From NCBI GenBank assembly GCA_013396635.1, contig WBMW01003969.1, positions 951,426 through 1,015,425 on the forward strand: a stretch of 64,000 bases of DNA, written 5' to 3'. Positions 13,001 to 25,165 of the stretch are shown here, piece after piece. The notes beneath the pieces are model-generated. The model was not told the origin of the DNA and did no database searches. It saw only the letters and a list, made by a program, of their open reading frames with translations. Source of the stretch: Penelope pileata. Taxonomy: Eukaryota; Chordata; Aves; Galliformes; Cracidae. Position 1 is the stretch's first letter. The number at the start of each line of letters is the position of its first letter. The translations under genes were made by a program, and so were the position numbers.

Positions 13001-14773
13001 AATTTTATACAAAAGGATTTAAATATGTTCCGTGATTGAAGGACTAGATGTACTCCTGTAGTTTTTCAAGGCGTCTCCAATCGCAATCACTGGTGACAGC
13101 AAACCTTCACTAGTCAAGATGGGATCATGTTTTCCTCTAATTCTTAAATTAGGATTCAGACTGCTAATCCACAAACAGGAATAGCCTTTATCTCAGCCCT
13201 TCCAACTAGACTTGGTACACACAGGTTAACTATCTAAAATTTGCGAAACAGAGTATCATTTATCTTAACCTAAGAAACACCACCCTGCGTAAGAGAATTT
13301 AAAGTTACATAAAGCCAGACTGCTTTTTATGCCACTGATTGCCAACCTGTGAGCGATGTGCTGCCCACACCACTTTCCAGCAAAGCTCACGTGAGCAGTT
13401 AGTGGATGCTGCCCACTGCGCGGTCCGTGCTCTATTTGCACAGCAGACAAGGCTGGGGTACCCTCACCTCCTCCCAGCAAGCCCAACGCTAAGCAGAGAC
13501 GTGCTTTAACCACACTTGACAAGCGACTCCCTCCTTACCTTCCCCCGTCCTCTTGAGAAGGGCTTTTAAAGCTCCTCAATACCCACAGCTCAGTCTCTGT
13601 TCTCCTAATGACCCCTGAAGTGTTTATCTTAGAGATGTTGTATCTCCTTATTGTTTCCTTTCCTGCCTGCCCTTGCAAGCAGTCCCTTCAGCTTTGTGCC
13701 ACACGGTCAGAATACATCTCACAGAGCTCTCAAGAGCTGCACAGCATTTAAGTTTAATTCATAAATTAATGCAGAGTAGCCACGTCCTCAATGCCAGGGC
13801 TCAAAACGCTTCATTTATCAAATAAAACTTTGGCACTGCTAATGTATTTGCAGGCTCATGAATCACTCACTGGAAAACTGTGTCGCTACGTATGAAAGAT
13901 GGTGGCTGCTACAGCTGTATGGATTTACCATAAGGGGAGAAAGAACAAAAGGAGGAGCAGAGGGGGGGAAAGCTCTCCAAAGCAGATGTTTCCAAGCTTT
14001 TTTAAACCTAAGAGACAAGACATAAGACAACACTGGAAGGAGCAGCTGGGGACACTGAATAAATACAGACATTTAAATATGACTAATTACATACACATGC
14101 TGGAATTCTCAGAGGAAGATCAGGGAGCCAGACTCCCAGCTCACGCTGACTTTCAACAGGAGCTCAGTGGCCTGTTCCTCTAGGCATTCTAGAAGTCAGA
14201 TGTCATCTTGCTAAACACAGAACACAGCTTCTAAATGTTGCCTCTGCTAGTGTAACCAAGGCAAAGCCTACAGACTTCTACAAAGTTATCTGCAGAAACC
14301 CTTTTCTTTATTGAATTGTATCCATGGAGTCCTCCTCTTTATTAAATAAACAAAAATGCACTACTGATCCTAGCCTATGTTGTTCCATGAGATGACAGAA
14401 AGTTGTCTGGAGCAGCTCAGAGGTCTCAAGGCCTCTGGCAGACCATCCTTCTGTGCTAAGCACAAACACACTGCACAGGTTCTGCTTTAAAGATGGCAGG
14501 GAAAGCTTTACAAAAGGCCGAGGGCTCCTTTCTGAGCACTTCTGTTGTGAAGCAGGAAGGATATCTGTATATGGAAAGTGGTGACTGAAAAAAATCTTAG
14601 GGAGAAGCACGTGCCATTGTTGTTCAGACAATCATGAAATACAGATACACACATACACACTGTTCATGACTTCATCTAAACACTTCAAACTGGCATGGTT
14701 GCAGGAGCATCCTTCCCTGATGTCTGCTGCTCGTTTTCTGTCTTCTGCACTTGAAAATGGTGCAGTTTCTCAG
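10056..14773. other. RASA3 intron 5, central part: simple repeats only
   Basis: This is intronic sequence without a recognised gene or transposon. It contains a T/G-rich (TTGG)n tract (11414-11457) and an A/C-rich tract near 12658-12690. The short open frames on both strands have no family resemblance and no splice-bounded structure. Confidence 0.65.
11414..11457. repeat. (TTGG)n microsatellite flanked by T/G-rich DNA
   Basis: Four to five units of TTGG sit between T-rich runs (TTTTTTC, TGTTGTTTTTT and GTTTTTTT). It is a simple tandem repeat and probably length-polymorphic. Confidence 0.85.
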
Positions 14774-15800
14774 ATCATAGAATCATAGAAACACTAGGTT
14801 GGAAAGGACCTACAAGATCATCTAGTCCAACTGTCCTCCTATCACCATCCCTACCCACTAAGCTACTAAATCATATCCCTTAGCACCTCGTCTAGACGCT
14901 TCTTGAACAGCGCCAGGGACGGTGACTCCACCACCTCCCTAGGCAGGCCATTCCAGTGCCTGACCACTCTTTCAGAGAAAAAGGTTTTCCTCATATCCAG
15001 TCTAAATGTACCCTGGTGCTACTTGTGGCCATTCCCTCTCATCCTGTCATTAGTTATCTGGGAGAAGAGGCCAACCCCCTCCTCACCACAGCCTCCCTTC
15101 AGGAAGTTGTAGAGTGCGATGAGGTCTCCCCTGAGCCTCCTCTTCTCCAGACTCCCAATCCAATCCCAGCTCCCTCAGCCGCTCCTCATAAGACTTGTGC
15201 TCNNNNNNNNNNNNNNNNNNNNNNNNNNNNNNNNNNNNNNNNNNNNNNNNNNNNNNNNNNNNNNNNNNNNNNNNNNNNNNNNNNNNNNNNNNNNNNNNNN
15301 NNNNNNNNNNNNNNNNNNNNNNNNNNNNNNNNNNNNNNNNNNNNNNNNNNNNNNNNNNNNNNNNNNNNNNNNNNNNNNNNNNNNNNNNNNNNNNNNNNNN
15401 NNNNNNNNNNNNNNNNNNNNNNNNNNNNNNNNNGCCAGTTCTCTACCCAGAGAAGAGTGTACCTGTCCAGGCCACAGGCTGCCAGTTTCCCCAGAAGAAT
15501 ACTGTGGGAGACCGTGTCAAAGGCTTTGCTGAAGTCTAGGTAGACTACATCAACAGCCTTTCCCTCATCTACCAGTCTGGTCACCCAGTCATAGAAGGAG
15601 ATGAGGTTGGACAAGCACGACCTGCCTTTCGTGAACCCATGCTGGCTGGGCCTGATCCCCTGGTTGCCATGCACGTGCCATGTGATCTCCCTCAAGATGA
15701 TCTGCTCCATAACTTTCCCTGATACCGAGGTCAGGCTGACAGGTGTGTAGGTCCCCAGATCTTCCTTACGGCCTTTCTTGTAGATGCACATGATTAAGGC
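14774..15800 (-). mobile_element. CR1 LINE, 5'-truncated, interrupted by an assembly gap
   Basis: The left edge begins ATCATAGAATCATAGAA, which is the reverse complement of the CR1 3'-terminal 8-bp repeats, so the element lies on the minus strand. Positions 14774-15202 match the CR1 end of ORF2 and 3'UTR, for example the rc of ACTAGGTTGGAAAGGACCT and the encoded EERLRELGL-like region. Positions 15434-15800 encode a reverse transcriptase piece on the minus strand. Segments include VSLTSVSGKVMEQIILREIT, QHGFTKGRSCLSNLISFYDW and VYLDFSKAFDTVSHSILLGK. The 231 N between them replace the rest of RT. A full-length CR1 would need clearly more than that, so either the gap is under-sized or the copy has an internal deletion. 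The right border near 15800 is where similarity to the RT start is lost. Confidence 0.93.
15203..15433. other. Assembly gap (231 N)
   Basis: A run of 231 unknown bases lies inside the CR1 copy. The non-round size suggests an estimated gap length. Reading frames drawn across it have no meaning. Confidence 0.99.
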
Positions 15801-18800
15801 CTGATACAACTTTAAAAACATGAGGGGAAAAAAATAAAACCTACCATTGCTCAAGCAGCTGTCATGAACTTTGTGTCAACACAGAGGAGAGGGTATAAAC
15901 ATAAGCAAGGAGGCACAGGACTTTTGAGTACTTATTTCCATGGCCTTAAAATGTTCACAGAATTACAGATTTCTGGCAGGTGACAAACGACTTGACAGAT
16001 AGGAGATGGCCTTCACTTAACAGCCAGTGAAAGGTGAAGCCAGATGTTGGTAGCCGCAAGAAGCAGCAGCTGACTGTGCAGAGGGACAGGAAGGCTGCAG
16101 TTGTAAACAGCGTATAAAAACACAACTAGAGATCTTCTGTGAGTGAAGGACAGAGCAGGGAGAGATCAGACCCTAGAGAGGGAGAAACCAAAACCTACAG
16201 ATTAAGATTTTTTCCTAGTACACTGTATACTCAGGATGGCTCACTTCATGGCACAACTGCAGTTAGTACATATAAATGCAGTTCCATGAAGGTACCAGGC
16301 AGCAAAGTCCTCATGTGTCTTCTTTTATCTGGTAAGCACTTGGGCAAAGGTTTATGCTCATTAGGCTGCAGGCTTCCTCTATCTGTATGACATGAACATA
16401 CAACACATCAGTTGGACTAAACAATCTTTGAAGGTCCCTTCCAACCAAACTACTCTATCAAAATGTTGCATCCCACGTCCCGTAATAGGGACACGAGAGA
16501 CTTACAGAGACCCAGCTGACACTGTCCCACTCAGTCACTAGGACCACGAGGTTTCACAGCAATTTCACCGAGTGAGACCGTGAGGAGCAGAGCGCTCCCT
16601 GAAGAAGCTTGCAGAAAGTGAGAGCTCTGGATTTACTGAGGATGACAGCAGGAGCCACCTGGGGACACAAGAAGTCTGAATGTGGTGCCTGCATCTTTAT
16701 TGTCAATGTAACTTTTAAATCCACTAATGCTTCTCCTTATAATCTCTTTCGCAGAGATTCAGACTGGGAGATTGTGCTGTAGCAGCTGGCAGAGACTAAG
16801 GCCTCTGAAGGGTTCTGATGAAGCACATCAGCTTAGTGGTTTAGGGCTAAATGAAAGTACTGAATGCTTCCTAGGGAGAAGCTATTAGGTAACAGTTCTT
16901 AAACTCATTTTTTTGCTCCCTCTGCAGAGGCTAAGGAATCTCACATACCTTTCGCATTTCAAATAATCTACTACTTAATGTTCAAGAGCTCAGCACTTAG
17001 CAATTTTAATTTGCCTTTCCATTCAGATGAATTTTGCCCATCCATTCAATGAGCTGACTGTTCACAGCGCGCTCCACAGGGCCTCAGCTGCTGCTGTGGC
17101 TTTCTGCAACATAGAGGCGCTGGCAATGCACACAGGCACAGAGGGCACAGTACTAAAGAAATAACCTGTAAGTGAGCTGGTAAGAAAACTCATCTTTATT
17201 TATTTTCCAGAAATGCAAAAAGGTTTCCCAATTAGTCTTGGTTTTCATTCAGACCACATATGTGTCTTTAAAATACAAGCATTATGCTGGGTGAAAAAGC
17301 ATTAGTCTCCACGGTATTTCTAAATAGCTGCCCATCAGAAGCAGTTTTTGCTCTCCTGAATTGTTTAATCAGCCACATCTACGTGGCAGTTTGCAGGATA
17401 ACGTTCATCTTTCTGCCATGAAAAGCCCCAAAATTCATTTAAGGGAAGAAAAAAAGAAAGGAAAAATAAAAGCCAAGGAACTCCACAGGATGACAACCCA
17501 CTGCTCACGGTTTTACAGCTTTGCCTTATTTCCTCACTGCAACAAACTCATGAGATATCCACAAAAAAAAATCAGCTATTTTCACAAAATTCAGTTGGTA
17601 GCTGCACTCCTTTAATTCACCCCGTCTCTACTTTTCCTTCATGAATGGCCTGTAAGAAAGGTTCTGCCCCCCCGCCTTCGCTGTTCTTCTCACTTGGCAA
17701 CTTTTGGCTCCACATACATTTACTCAAACATTACTTTATCACTGCTCTCCTTTCTCACATTCCTATGCACTACAACCAAAATGCCTGTGAACAAAACTGA
17801 ACAAGACTTCAGATAGCGCAGAAAAACATTACAAAGCCGCAGTTTGCTGTGTACCTTCCTAAAACAAAAGGTGCAGCACAAAGAAAATGCCAAATAACGT
17901 TCTGAAGTGCTTTTCTTCCTGATGTAATCATTCCTCTTTCCTTTTCTTTATTGTTCCCTTTGTCTTTCTCATTCATAAGACAGATTGCCACAAAAACCTG
18001 CATCAGTGGAACTACATACTCTAGAAATATTTTCGTTTCTCAGTTTCCTTATGTACAGCTTAGCTCTACTCCGAACTATCACCCGCGTAACAAATAGCTA
18101 TGGAAACTAGCCAGAGCTGAACAGAGTGCTTAGGTTGGCTACAGAGAGGGGAAAGAGTGGGAAAGATGCCTTCAGCAGACAAAAGATTCCTTAGGATCTG
18201 ATTTTCAGGTTTTGTTTTTCAGAACTGAGAGCTGGATTTAAATCAAAAAAACCTCTGAGCATGACAAGTCAGCGGTCAGTGGCTTAACCCTAGGAATTTT
18301 TACACACATTTCAGCTAATGCATTGTATTTAGTGAACAATGCTACCCAAATCAAAGTTACAGAATGTTTCACAAGCCAATCTAAGTATTTTCTCTGTATT
18401 GTACAGAGTGAAATGAATTAGGCTGCAAATTAAGGCCACAGAAGCAAGAATTTGATTTAAAAACTGTCTGCTCAAATGAATAGAAAGGCAGAAAAAAATG
18501 CTGCACACTAAAGTTGACGCTGCCTTACAGTTTCTCATGAAGCAAGAAGCTGTATGTGTAATACCTTAAGAAGGACTTTTTCAGACATCTACCTCTAGCA
18601 TTTCAGGAACACCATTGAAAAAAAAGCATTGGGATTACAATGTTACCAGATCTTACTCAACTGAAGACAAAATCTTTAATAGAAATCTGGTTGTGGAATG
18701 GCATACTCCCTCAGAACAAAACCGAAGTCAGAAAAAACACTTCTGAAGGTCCTTCAGTGCATCACCCAACCATTCAAAACAGACCATGGCGAGAGTGAAA

Positions 18801-20473
18801 GATGTTCCATTTAATCTGTGTTGGCAGAGAACCAAACATCACATGGTTTTACCTCACAGCTGGAGTTCAAAGGATAGAGACAGAAGCCTTTCTCGCTGTA
18901 TCACACCACTAAAGAGTGCACTTCTCACCTTCAGAAAGGCTAAAGCAAAAGAAGGTGATACTTGGGACAGTTCTGCTCCTTTTCCATCTGTAAGCACAGT
19001 ATCCTCTGGGCCCACACTGAAGAACAGTTCAAGCCTAGTGATAGGCCCAGTGTCCTATATGTCCCATATACATATATGCTTCCACATAGCTGACAGACAC
19101 TGGAGTAGAAGGACAATAAACCATCCTTTCCCACTTTCTATTACCCCCTCTCCCTCAAAGCCCTAGGACCAAGGCAATAGCAATAACACTACAGCAAAAG
19201 ATGCCAGTCTAGGACATGGCAGTTTCAAGTTTGAACCCCAGTTTCTCAACATCGTCATTGCTTGGTCATACTCAAATTGCACAATGGCAAAAGCCACAAA
19301 AAGAGTACATGAGGAATAGTTCAGCGAAGGCTGGGCCTTCCAAGTGGTGTGCAGCTATACTGACATGGCCATGTTAGACCTTAAAGAGGTACAGCTCTGT
19401 TCCAGTGGCACTGTGTTAGTAAAGTTCCTGGAGATCAGAGCCTACACAGCAACTTTCACCAGACCAAGCCTGCTATTCACTATGCCTCATCATATTTTTT
19501 TAAAAATTGCCAGACTGCAGAGAGAAAGATTTCAAAGATCTCACAGAGTAGGGACTGGGTGACTAGAGAATATACACACAGGCACGCAAGATTGCATACT
19601 CCAGCACTTCTTCATGTGAGCCTAGAAGGATGGAGATCAACCTCATGGCTCACCTGCATTTGTTAACAGGTCCCAGCTGTAAAGACTGTGATAGCTTTTT
19701 AACAGCCTTGACAAAGGCAACAACAAAACATCAAATATTGCTCTGAAAACATAGGACAGAACTTCACTAGCAGAGCATTTTCCTATTGAAACAATTGCCA
19801 AACAGCTAGAAAAGTACAATGCTAACACTCTGATTTTGACAACTTTTTTGCCAGATGCAGAATACAAGGTAGATTCCTGACAGAAGCCAACCAGCTCTGC
19901 CTCTGCTCCTGAAGTAGCCACTTGAAGGCTCTGATGTGGTCAGAGAGCAATGGCCTTCCAAACTCCTCAAAGGCAAAACGCTGACTCCCATTTGAGTCCT
20001 GGGACTTGCAGGTTTCAGTTAGTTTAAGTGAGATCCTGAGACTGCTTTAATTTATTAACTGATGGCAGATTTTTGTTTGTTGAGTCAGCTCTGTAACACC
20101 CTGTCACCACACAAGCTATGCTACAACTTCATGTAGCTAGAAACGCCCTTAATGCAAATCAGGTCATTATCCTTGGATGTGTTTTTAGATTTTCTACCAT
20201 GACTAAATTGGATAAGTGATTTATTAACATCTAAAGTATTAAGAAGAAAATTATGTAGATTATATAGAGAAAGGGAGAATGAAAAAACATCTCATCCTAG
20301 AAATTCATAAGGATGTCACTGATTAAGAACGATTTGTAACTAAGTTCAGAGCATAAGAAAGTTCAATTTCCAGTCAATATTGTGATTCCTCCAACTATTT
20401 TAACATGAAGCACTGCATCGTATACGTAACTATTACTTTTCTCATAACTGTGCAGTTACGCTTTAAACCCTAC
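15801..20473. other. RASA3 intron 5, part next to exon 5: no gene recognised
   Basis: Apart from the CR1 tail relic at about 16403-16456, I see no recognisable element. Short open frames on both strands, such as 18786-19166 on the plus strand, have no recognisable domain. The donor of exon 5 (GTAGGG) lies at its right edge. Confidence 0.65.
16403..16456 (+). mobile_element. CR1 3'-end relic
   Basis: The plus-strand sequence includes GTTGGACTAAACAATCTTTG followed by AAGGTCCCTTCCAACCAAAC. It ends in CTACTCTATC, a mutated form of the CR1 terminal CTATTCTATG. Only about 55 bp of the 3'UTR end is left, in the orientation opposite to RASA3 transcription. Very short 5'-truncated CR1 tails like this are common in bird genomes. 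Confidence 0.85.
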
Positions 20474-20550
20474 CGTGTTGCAAGCTTATGGCAGACGACA
20501 CCCGTGTCCGTTATGACCTCACTCAGTCTCAGCTCGAGGTGGACCTTTCC
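20474..20550 (-). CDS. RASA3: RASA3 coding exon 5 (linker into second C2 domain)
   Basis: This exon of 77 nt reads GKVHLELRLSEV and then ITDTGVVCHKLAT, followed by the first two bases (cg) of an Arg codon, so intron 5 is phase 2. It corresponds to RASA3 residues of about 125-150, the last C2A strand (GKVHLELRL) and the linker into C2B. The acceptor is TTTTGTCTGTTTCAG and the donor is CACG|GTAGGG. The next exon should open with the rest of the Arg codon and the start of C2B, with an IVECQGLP-like segment. I could not find it anywhere in 1-20473, so intron 5 must extend past the left edge of the window. Confidence 0.96.
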
Positions 20551-21938
20551 CTGAAACAGACAAAAAACACCACATGAAAAATCAGTGCTACGCATAGCCA
20601 GCCAGACCATTCCAATTTAAAACAAAGCAAGATGGTTAATACAAGCAATTCCAGGAGGAGTTTAAAGGTTAGATAATAGCTTAGCAGGTGAAATGTTTCA
20701 CTTGCTAAAGAATCCAGATTAATAGCCACTTCACTCAATTTCAATGCATAATCCCTCATTTTCACCCCACTCCCCCTCATCTTATTTCTGTGTGTTTTAC
20801 TACTTGATGAATACGGAGTGTCTGTGATCTGGAGCAAAAATATTTCGTTGCAGCGTTGTTAGTATTTAGCATTTTAAATATCATGCCAAGATCTCCAACA
20901 CAATCATTGAAAAGAAATCACATCAGTGTGTTATAAATAAATATCTACATGTTTTAAATACTGGAAAAATTATGAAATAAGATAAACTGTGCAACAACAG
21001 AAAAAAATGTCAAACATGTCACTAGCATTTATAGCACTGACTGTTATACAGTGTTCAACTCCACACTGTCACATTGAATTTATTGTGACTTGTGCCAAAA
21101 GCTGATGCTCTAATATGCCAAGAAAACAAAAGCAAATCATGAACACAAACTGCGTTACTCTCATTAGCTCTATTACATTTCAAAACACGGGCATCTGGTC
21201 CCACTGGCAAAAACTATTACTATATACGTATACAGTAAATGCAAAATACATTTTGTTATTGATCTGTTCTGACACATCAGTGTTGCCCAATCATCTTTTT
21301 TAAATTATGATGGCCAACATTGAGTCATTCACCTTCATAACTACTTCTCTTCCACCCTTTTACCAAAGGACCCTAAAGTCCACCCCACTAGTTAGTCACA
21401 GCTCTAATGTAAGTGTCAGTGTTGACTCAGCTCTATCTCAACTCACAGGAAAGTCTGTCGTCAGCCCTTTCATAAGATCTTTCAGATTTCATTTTTCCTC
21501 CTTTTTCACATCACCAGAACTCTTGCCAAAGGATGCCTATGCTGCGTAACAGGAGGGAGTGAACCCTGGTCCCTACTTGGATTATGCCATTCAGATCTAC
21601 TTCCCTTACAGCAGATTTGTCTGGAGGAAAGCTGGTGAAATCAGTCCAAAGCAGAGCAGGGACTATCAGAAGTTCACTTTTAGCTCATTCCCCAGACCTC
21701 CTACATTTAGCAACAAACTCTGAAGCCAGTGCTTGAATGCTTGTCCAGAAGGAATTGATTGATAAAGTTTCTTCCTGCATCAGTCATTCTCTAACCCTTT
21801 CCTTCCCCACACCACTTTCTAGGGACCAGTCTTACTGCATGATCTTGAAAGCACTTCATGCTTCTCAGCTTTCATGTGGCAAATGACACTGCTGTTCATC
21901 TAGAAAACAAGAAAAAAGCTCTCTCCAAGCTATATACA

Positions 21939-22603
21939 TAGGTCACTCTAAAAGTAATGTCTCCTATTTATTTCCAGGATAACTACAACAGATACAAAGA
22001 GCACAGTAACACTATTTGATAGACCAAATTCTCAGATACAAACACTGATCTTCAACCTTCAGTCACCACCATTAGCTCTGCATTTTCACCAGGGATGAAC
22101 AAGAGCCTGCATGCTGCATTCGTAAAAATCTGTACCATGGGAGGCGATCACTGTTGCTGTTGCCACTGCTGAAACGCACCACCCGCCACCTCACTGTGCT
22201 CACATACAATCATTGAATCATAGAATGGCTCAGGTGGGAAGGGATCCCAAGGATCATCAGGTTCCAACCCCTCTGCCACAGGCAGGGCCACCAACCTCCA
22301 GATTAGGTACTAGATCCACTGTTTGGTCTCCATAAATGTTCAGCAAGCATCAATTAATGCCAGTGGGTGTCATTTTTCCCTCATGGAGGAATTCAATTCC
22401 ACCCCTTTGCTCCATCCGCAGTCCCATGTCAGACGCCATTGTGTCAGAGTGCCCCTCTGCTGCCATCTGTCACATGGCTACAAAATGGAACGGGATATTG
22501 GTGGGAAGGGTCAACCTCTACTGCCATACCACCAGTATCCACCTCTGACATTGTGGGCCAACATAACAAAATAGGAGGCATTGCTTTTGGATCAGCCCTC
22601 GTA
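21939..22603 (-). mobile_element. Galluhop-type mariner, internally deleted, interrupted by CR1
   Basis: The left end reads GGTCACTCTAAAAGTAATGT, then CTCCTATTTAT. The right end reads AAAATAGGAGGCATTGCTTT, then TGGATCAGCCCTCGTA. These are diverged terminal inverted repeats of about 30 bp, and TA dinucleotides flank both ends as expected of mariner target sites (21939-21940 and 22602-22603). On the minus strand, ATG at 22439 opens MASDMGLRMEQRGGIEFLHE, a mariner transposase N-terminal remnant, and the rest of the transposase is missing. Without the CR1 insertion the element is about 0.56 kb, against about 1.3 kb for an autonomous mariner, so it would need transposase in trans. Galluhop-like elements are typical of galliform birds. 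The family name is from memory of the terminal repeat. Confidence 0.9.
22211..22316 (-). mobile_element. CR1 3'-end copy inserted in the mariner
   Basis: CATTGAATCATAGAATGGCT, then CAGGTGGGAAGGGATCCCAA, matches the reverse complement of a CR1 3'UTR end. The match continues through the CTGCCACAGGCAGGGCCACC segment and is lost around 22316. The copy is only about 106 bp and heavily 5'-truncated. Mariner sequence resumes on both sides, so this CR1 inserted after the mariner. Confidence 0.9.
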
Positions 22604-25122
22604 AAATGAAATCTCATAGAGTTTGTGTCTCAAGACTTCTGATTCTTCATGTCCGTTTCACCAAGAAATTAATCTCATCCTTCACTCTTCCAGTGCACAC
22701 AAACCTCACCATCTGTCATTTCCTTCTCTGAGTCCATCCTCATGAATGAGGGAAGCATTTCCCTGCACAAATGCACAAAGCCACTTCTAGATCCACCTCT
22801 TTAAAACTCCTTCCTGCTACAGTGACCACAGTACACACATACATCGGGGCTAAACACACAGTTGGCTGAGAGCTCGGGTTATGCAGGACAGTTTTCTGGC
22901 TTTATTTTACAGTGTTCTCCTTTATGCTTCACTGTTCTCACTTCCATGGGTTTTATCACTGGAGGTAAACCATGGGGCTCTAGAGAACAAATTTAGATTA
23001 CGAACCTGTAAAACTACTGCTGCCATCCTTATTGATATCCTACATATTGCATTTGTCAGAGAAATCAACACTGGTATGAGTTTTGAAAGATTTAAGAGAC
23101 AGGGAAGGAGATTTAGGAAACTTGAGAGAAAATACCCTTTTGTAGAAAAACACCAACAAGGTAAGGTGCTTTTACAAAGACACTTCTGCTGATCTTAAAG
23201 GCAAGACTGATCTCTCTCAGAAAATAAAGAATGCTTTGATAAATTTAGGTGAGCCTCAATGTAAACTTAATTTACAGTGCCAATTTGCTAGATGCCACTC
23301 ACATTGAGTAATTACAACGGAAGCTCCCTATTTTACAAATTAAGCTTCAAAGATGCTCTCCAGTCAGCAGTACTTCACACATTTTCCCAGCTACATTAAG
23401 GGAAAAAATACAGCGCAGCCTCCTTTGGGCTGAAAGCCAATTTTTCTTGTAGCTCTCATTTTTCTCTTCCAAAGACTCAGAAAATGGCCAGCTGCTCAGA
23501 AAGTGACTCAAAGCTTCAAACAGCAAAACAAAGGTCACGGGATCACTTGGACTGGCAGCCCTATGACTATTCCCAGAATACTTCATCACTTCCAGTTAAA
23601 AACTCAAGTATATTAAAATAAGGCTACAGTAACATACTTGCAGGTTTAATTCATAGAAAATACTACTCCTACATAAACAGAATGCTTTTTCCCAAATCAA
23701 TATGTTAGACAAAACATAAGGAAATGCACTCCTTCGCAAGGCCAGTTGTTGGTTTACAAAACACCAGACAACACATTTTTCAAAGAGAAGAGAGAGAGAA
23801 GACCATGCAATAAATCAGTATCATAAAACCAAGACTTAATTTAAGCAACAGAAGGTCAACTAATAATCTATACTGCGCTCCATGTAGCAAAGAAACAGGA
23901 AGCTGCCAACATATTTACATACAATTTAACAAAACAAACCAGCAACACTTACAATAACAAATACATCAGTACTTTTGTTATTAAAAGAACTACTGTGATA
24001 ATAGCTAGAACTTCCAATTGTTTTAGATGCCCACAGGCGATGACAGCATGTACAAGCAGGAACAATCAGTCAATGGAGAAAGATGAGAAGTATTGTTCTG
24101 TACCTGAAGCACTGTGACTTGGTTCTGTTCAGAGAAAATCCCTGGGACTGAATCTAGGATCAGTCCCAAGCCTATGTTCTGACCACAAAGGTTTTTTCCC
24201 CTTCAGTACAACAAACAAACCCAGAGAAGAAGCTGGAGGTTTGACAGTTTTGAAGGAGAATGCATTAATTACTAAAGCATTTACATAAAAAATATTTCAG
24301 GATGTTCCTAGAAGCAACTACATTCATTAGCATACACTCCACATTTGGAAGAGGGCATATTTTTCAAGGAACAAGCTGCTGAAGGAGTGCCAACTCAACT
24401 GCTGAACAACGCTTCCTTTTTCATAAACTCAAGATGATATGGATGGGTGGGTGGCTAGGTCGAATGTCCTTACTAATCACGTCCAAAACACCACAGCGGG
24501 ATCAGTCAGGTTCCATTTTTCATTGCCTGATTAAAGAAGTCATCAGGAGATTGAATTTCTTGCATGCAAGTAGAGAATATTCAAAAGGAAATCAGTAATG
24601 AACGAAACATTAAAAAGACCATACTAAGAAAAAATATTTGTTAAATATTTCCCTTACCAAAAATAATAACAGAATTGAGTTCTAGTCTTGTTAAGACAAG
24701 CCTTGTTAATGCTAACAAGTATCAAGAAGAACCGAAAAAGAGGCTGAAGCTAATCATAACCTTGCAAAGGAAAGAAAAGCAGCATCCAAGTTCTGTTCTA
24801 ACAGGTACAGGAAAAGCTTCTCTACACAATTTCATTTCTCCTTGGAATGTAACCGTACGTTGCTGTAGACTGACACACCAGAAGACAGTTGTACAGCAAG
24901 TAAAAGGATACAGACACCACTTATCTGTATCGCATTTCCAGCAGTTGCAAATTTGAGGTTTAATTTAAACACAGTATGTTGAAAGAGGAAATAAAACACA
25001 ATTGCAGATTATCCCAAGGTTATTGTTTTGACAGAGTTCTGCCGTGCTGGCATGAAGCGCTTTCAACATTTTTAACAAGCGGTGAGCCTTAGAGGCAGCA
25101 CTCCCAAAGTCTAGGAGATGCC

Positions 25123-25165
25123 GGGACACCATTAGGACACCACTGGGACACCACTAGGACACCAC
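25123..25165. repeat. Four-copy tandem repeat, unit about 11 bp (GGACACCACTA)
   Basis: The sequence GGGACACCATTA, GGACACCACT, GGGACACCACTA, GGACACCAC shows four near-identical units with one or two differences. It is a short minisatellite in intron 4. Confidence 0.9.

Noticed and set aside
14956..15854. Long open frames on both strands across the N-run
   Set aside because: N codons cannot produce stops, so the frames are artificial. Only the minus-strand reverse transcriptase segment is real, and it belongs to the CR1 copy.
18786..19166. Plus-strand open frame of 126 codons in intron 5
   Set aside because: No family resemblance, a low-complexity Ser/Pro/His mixture and an overlapping open frame on the other strand point to chance.
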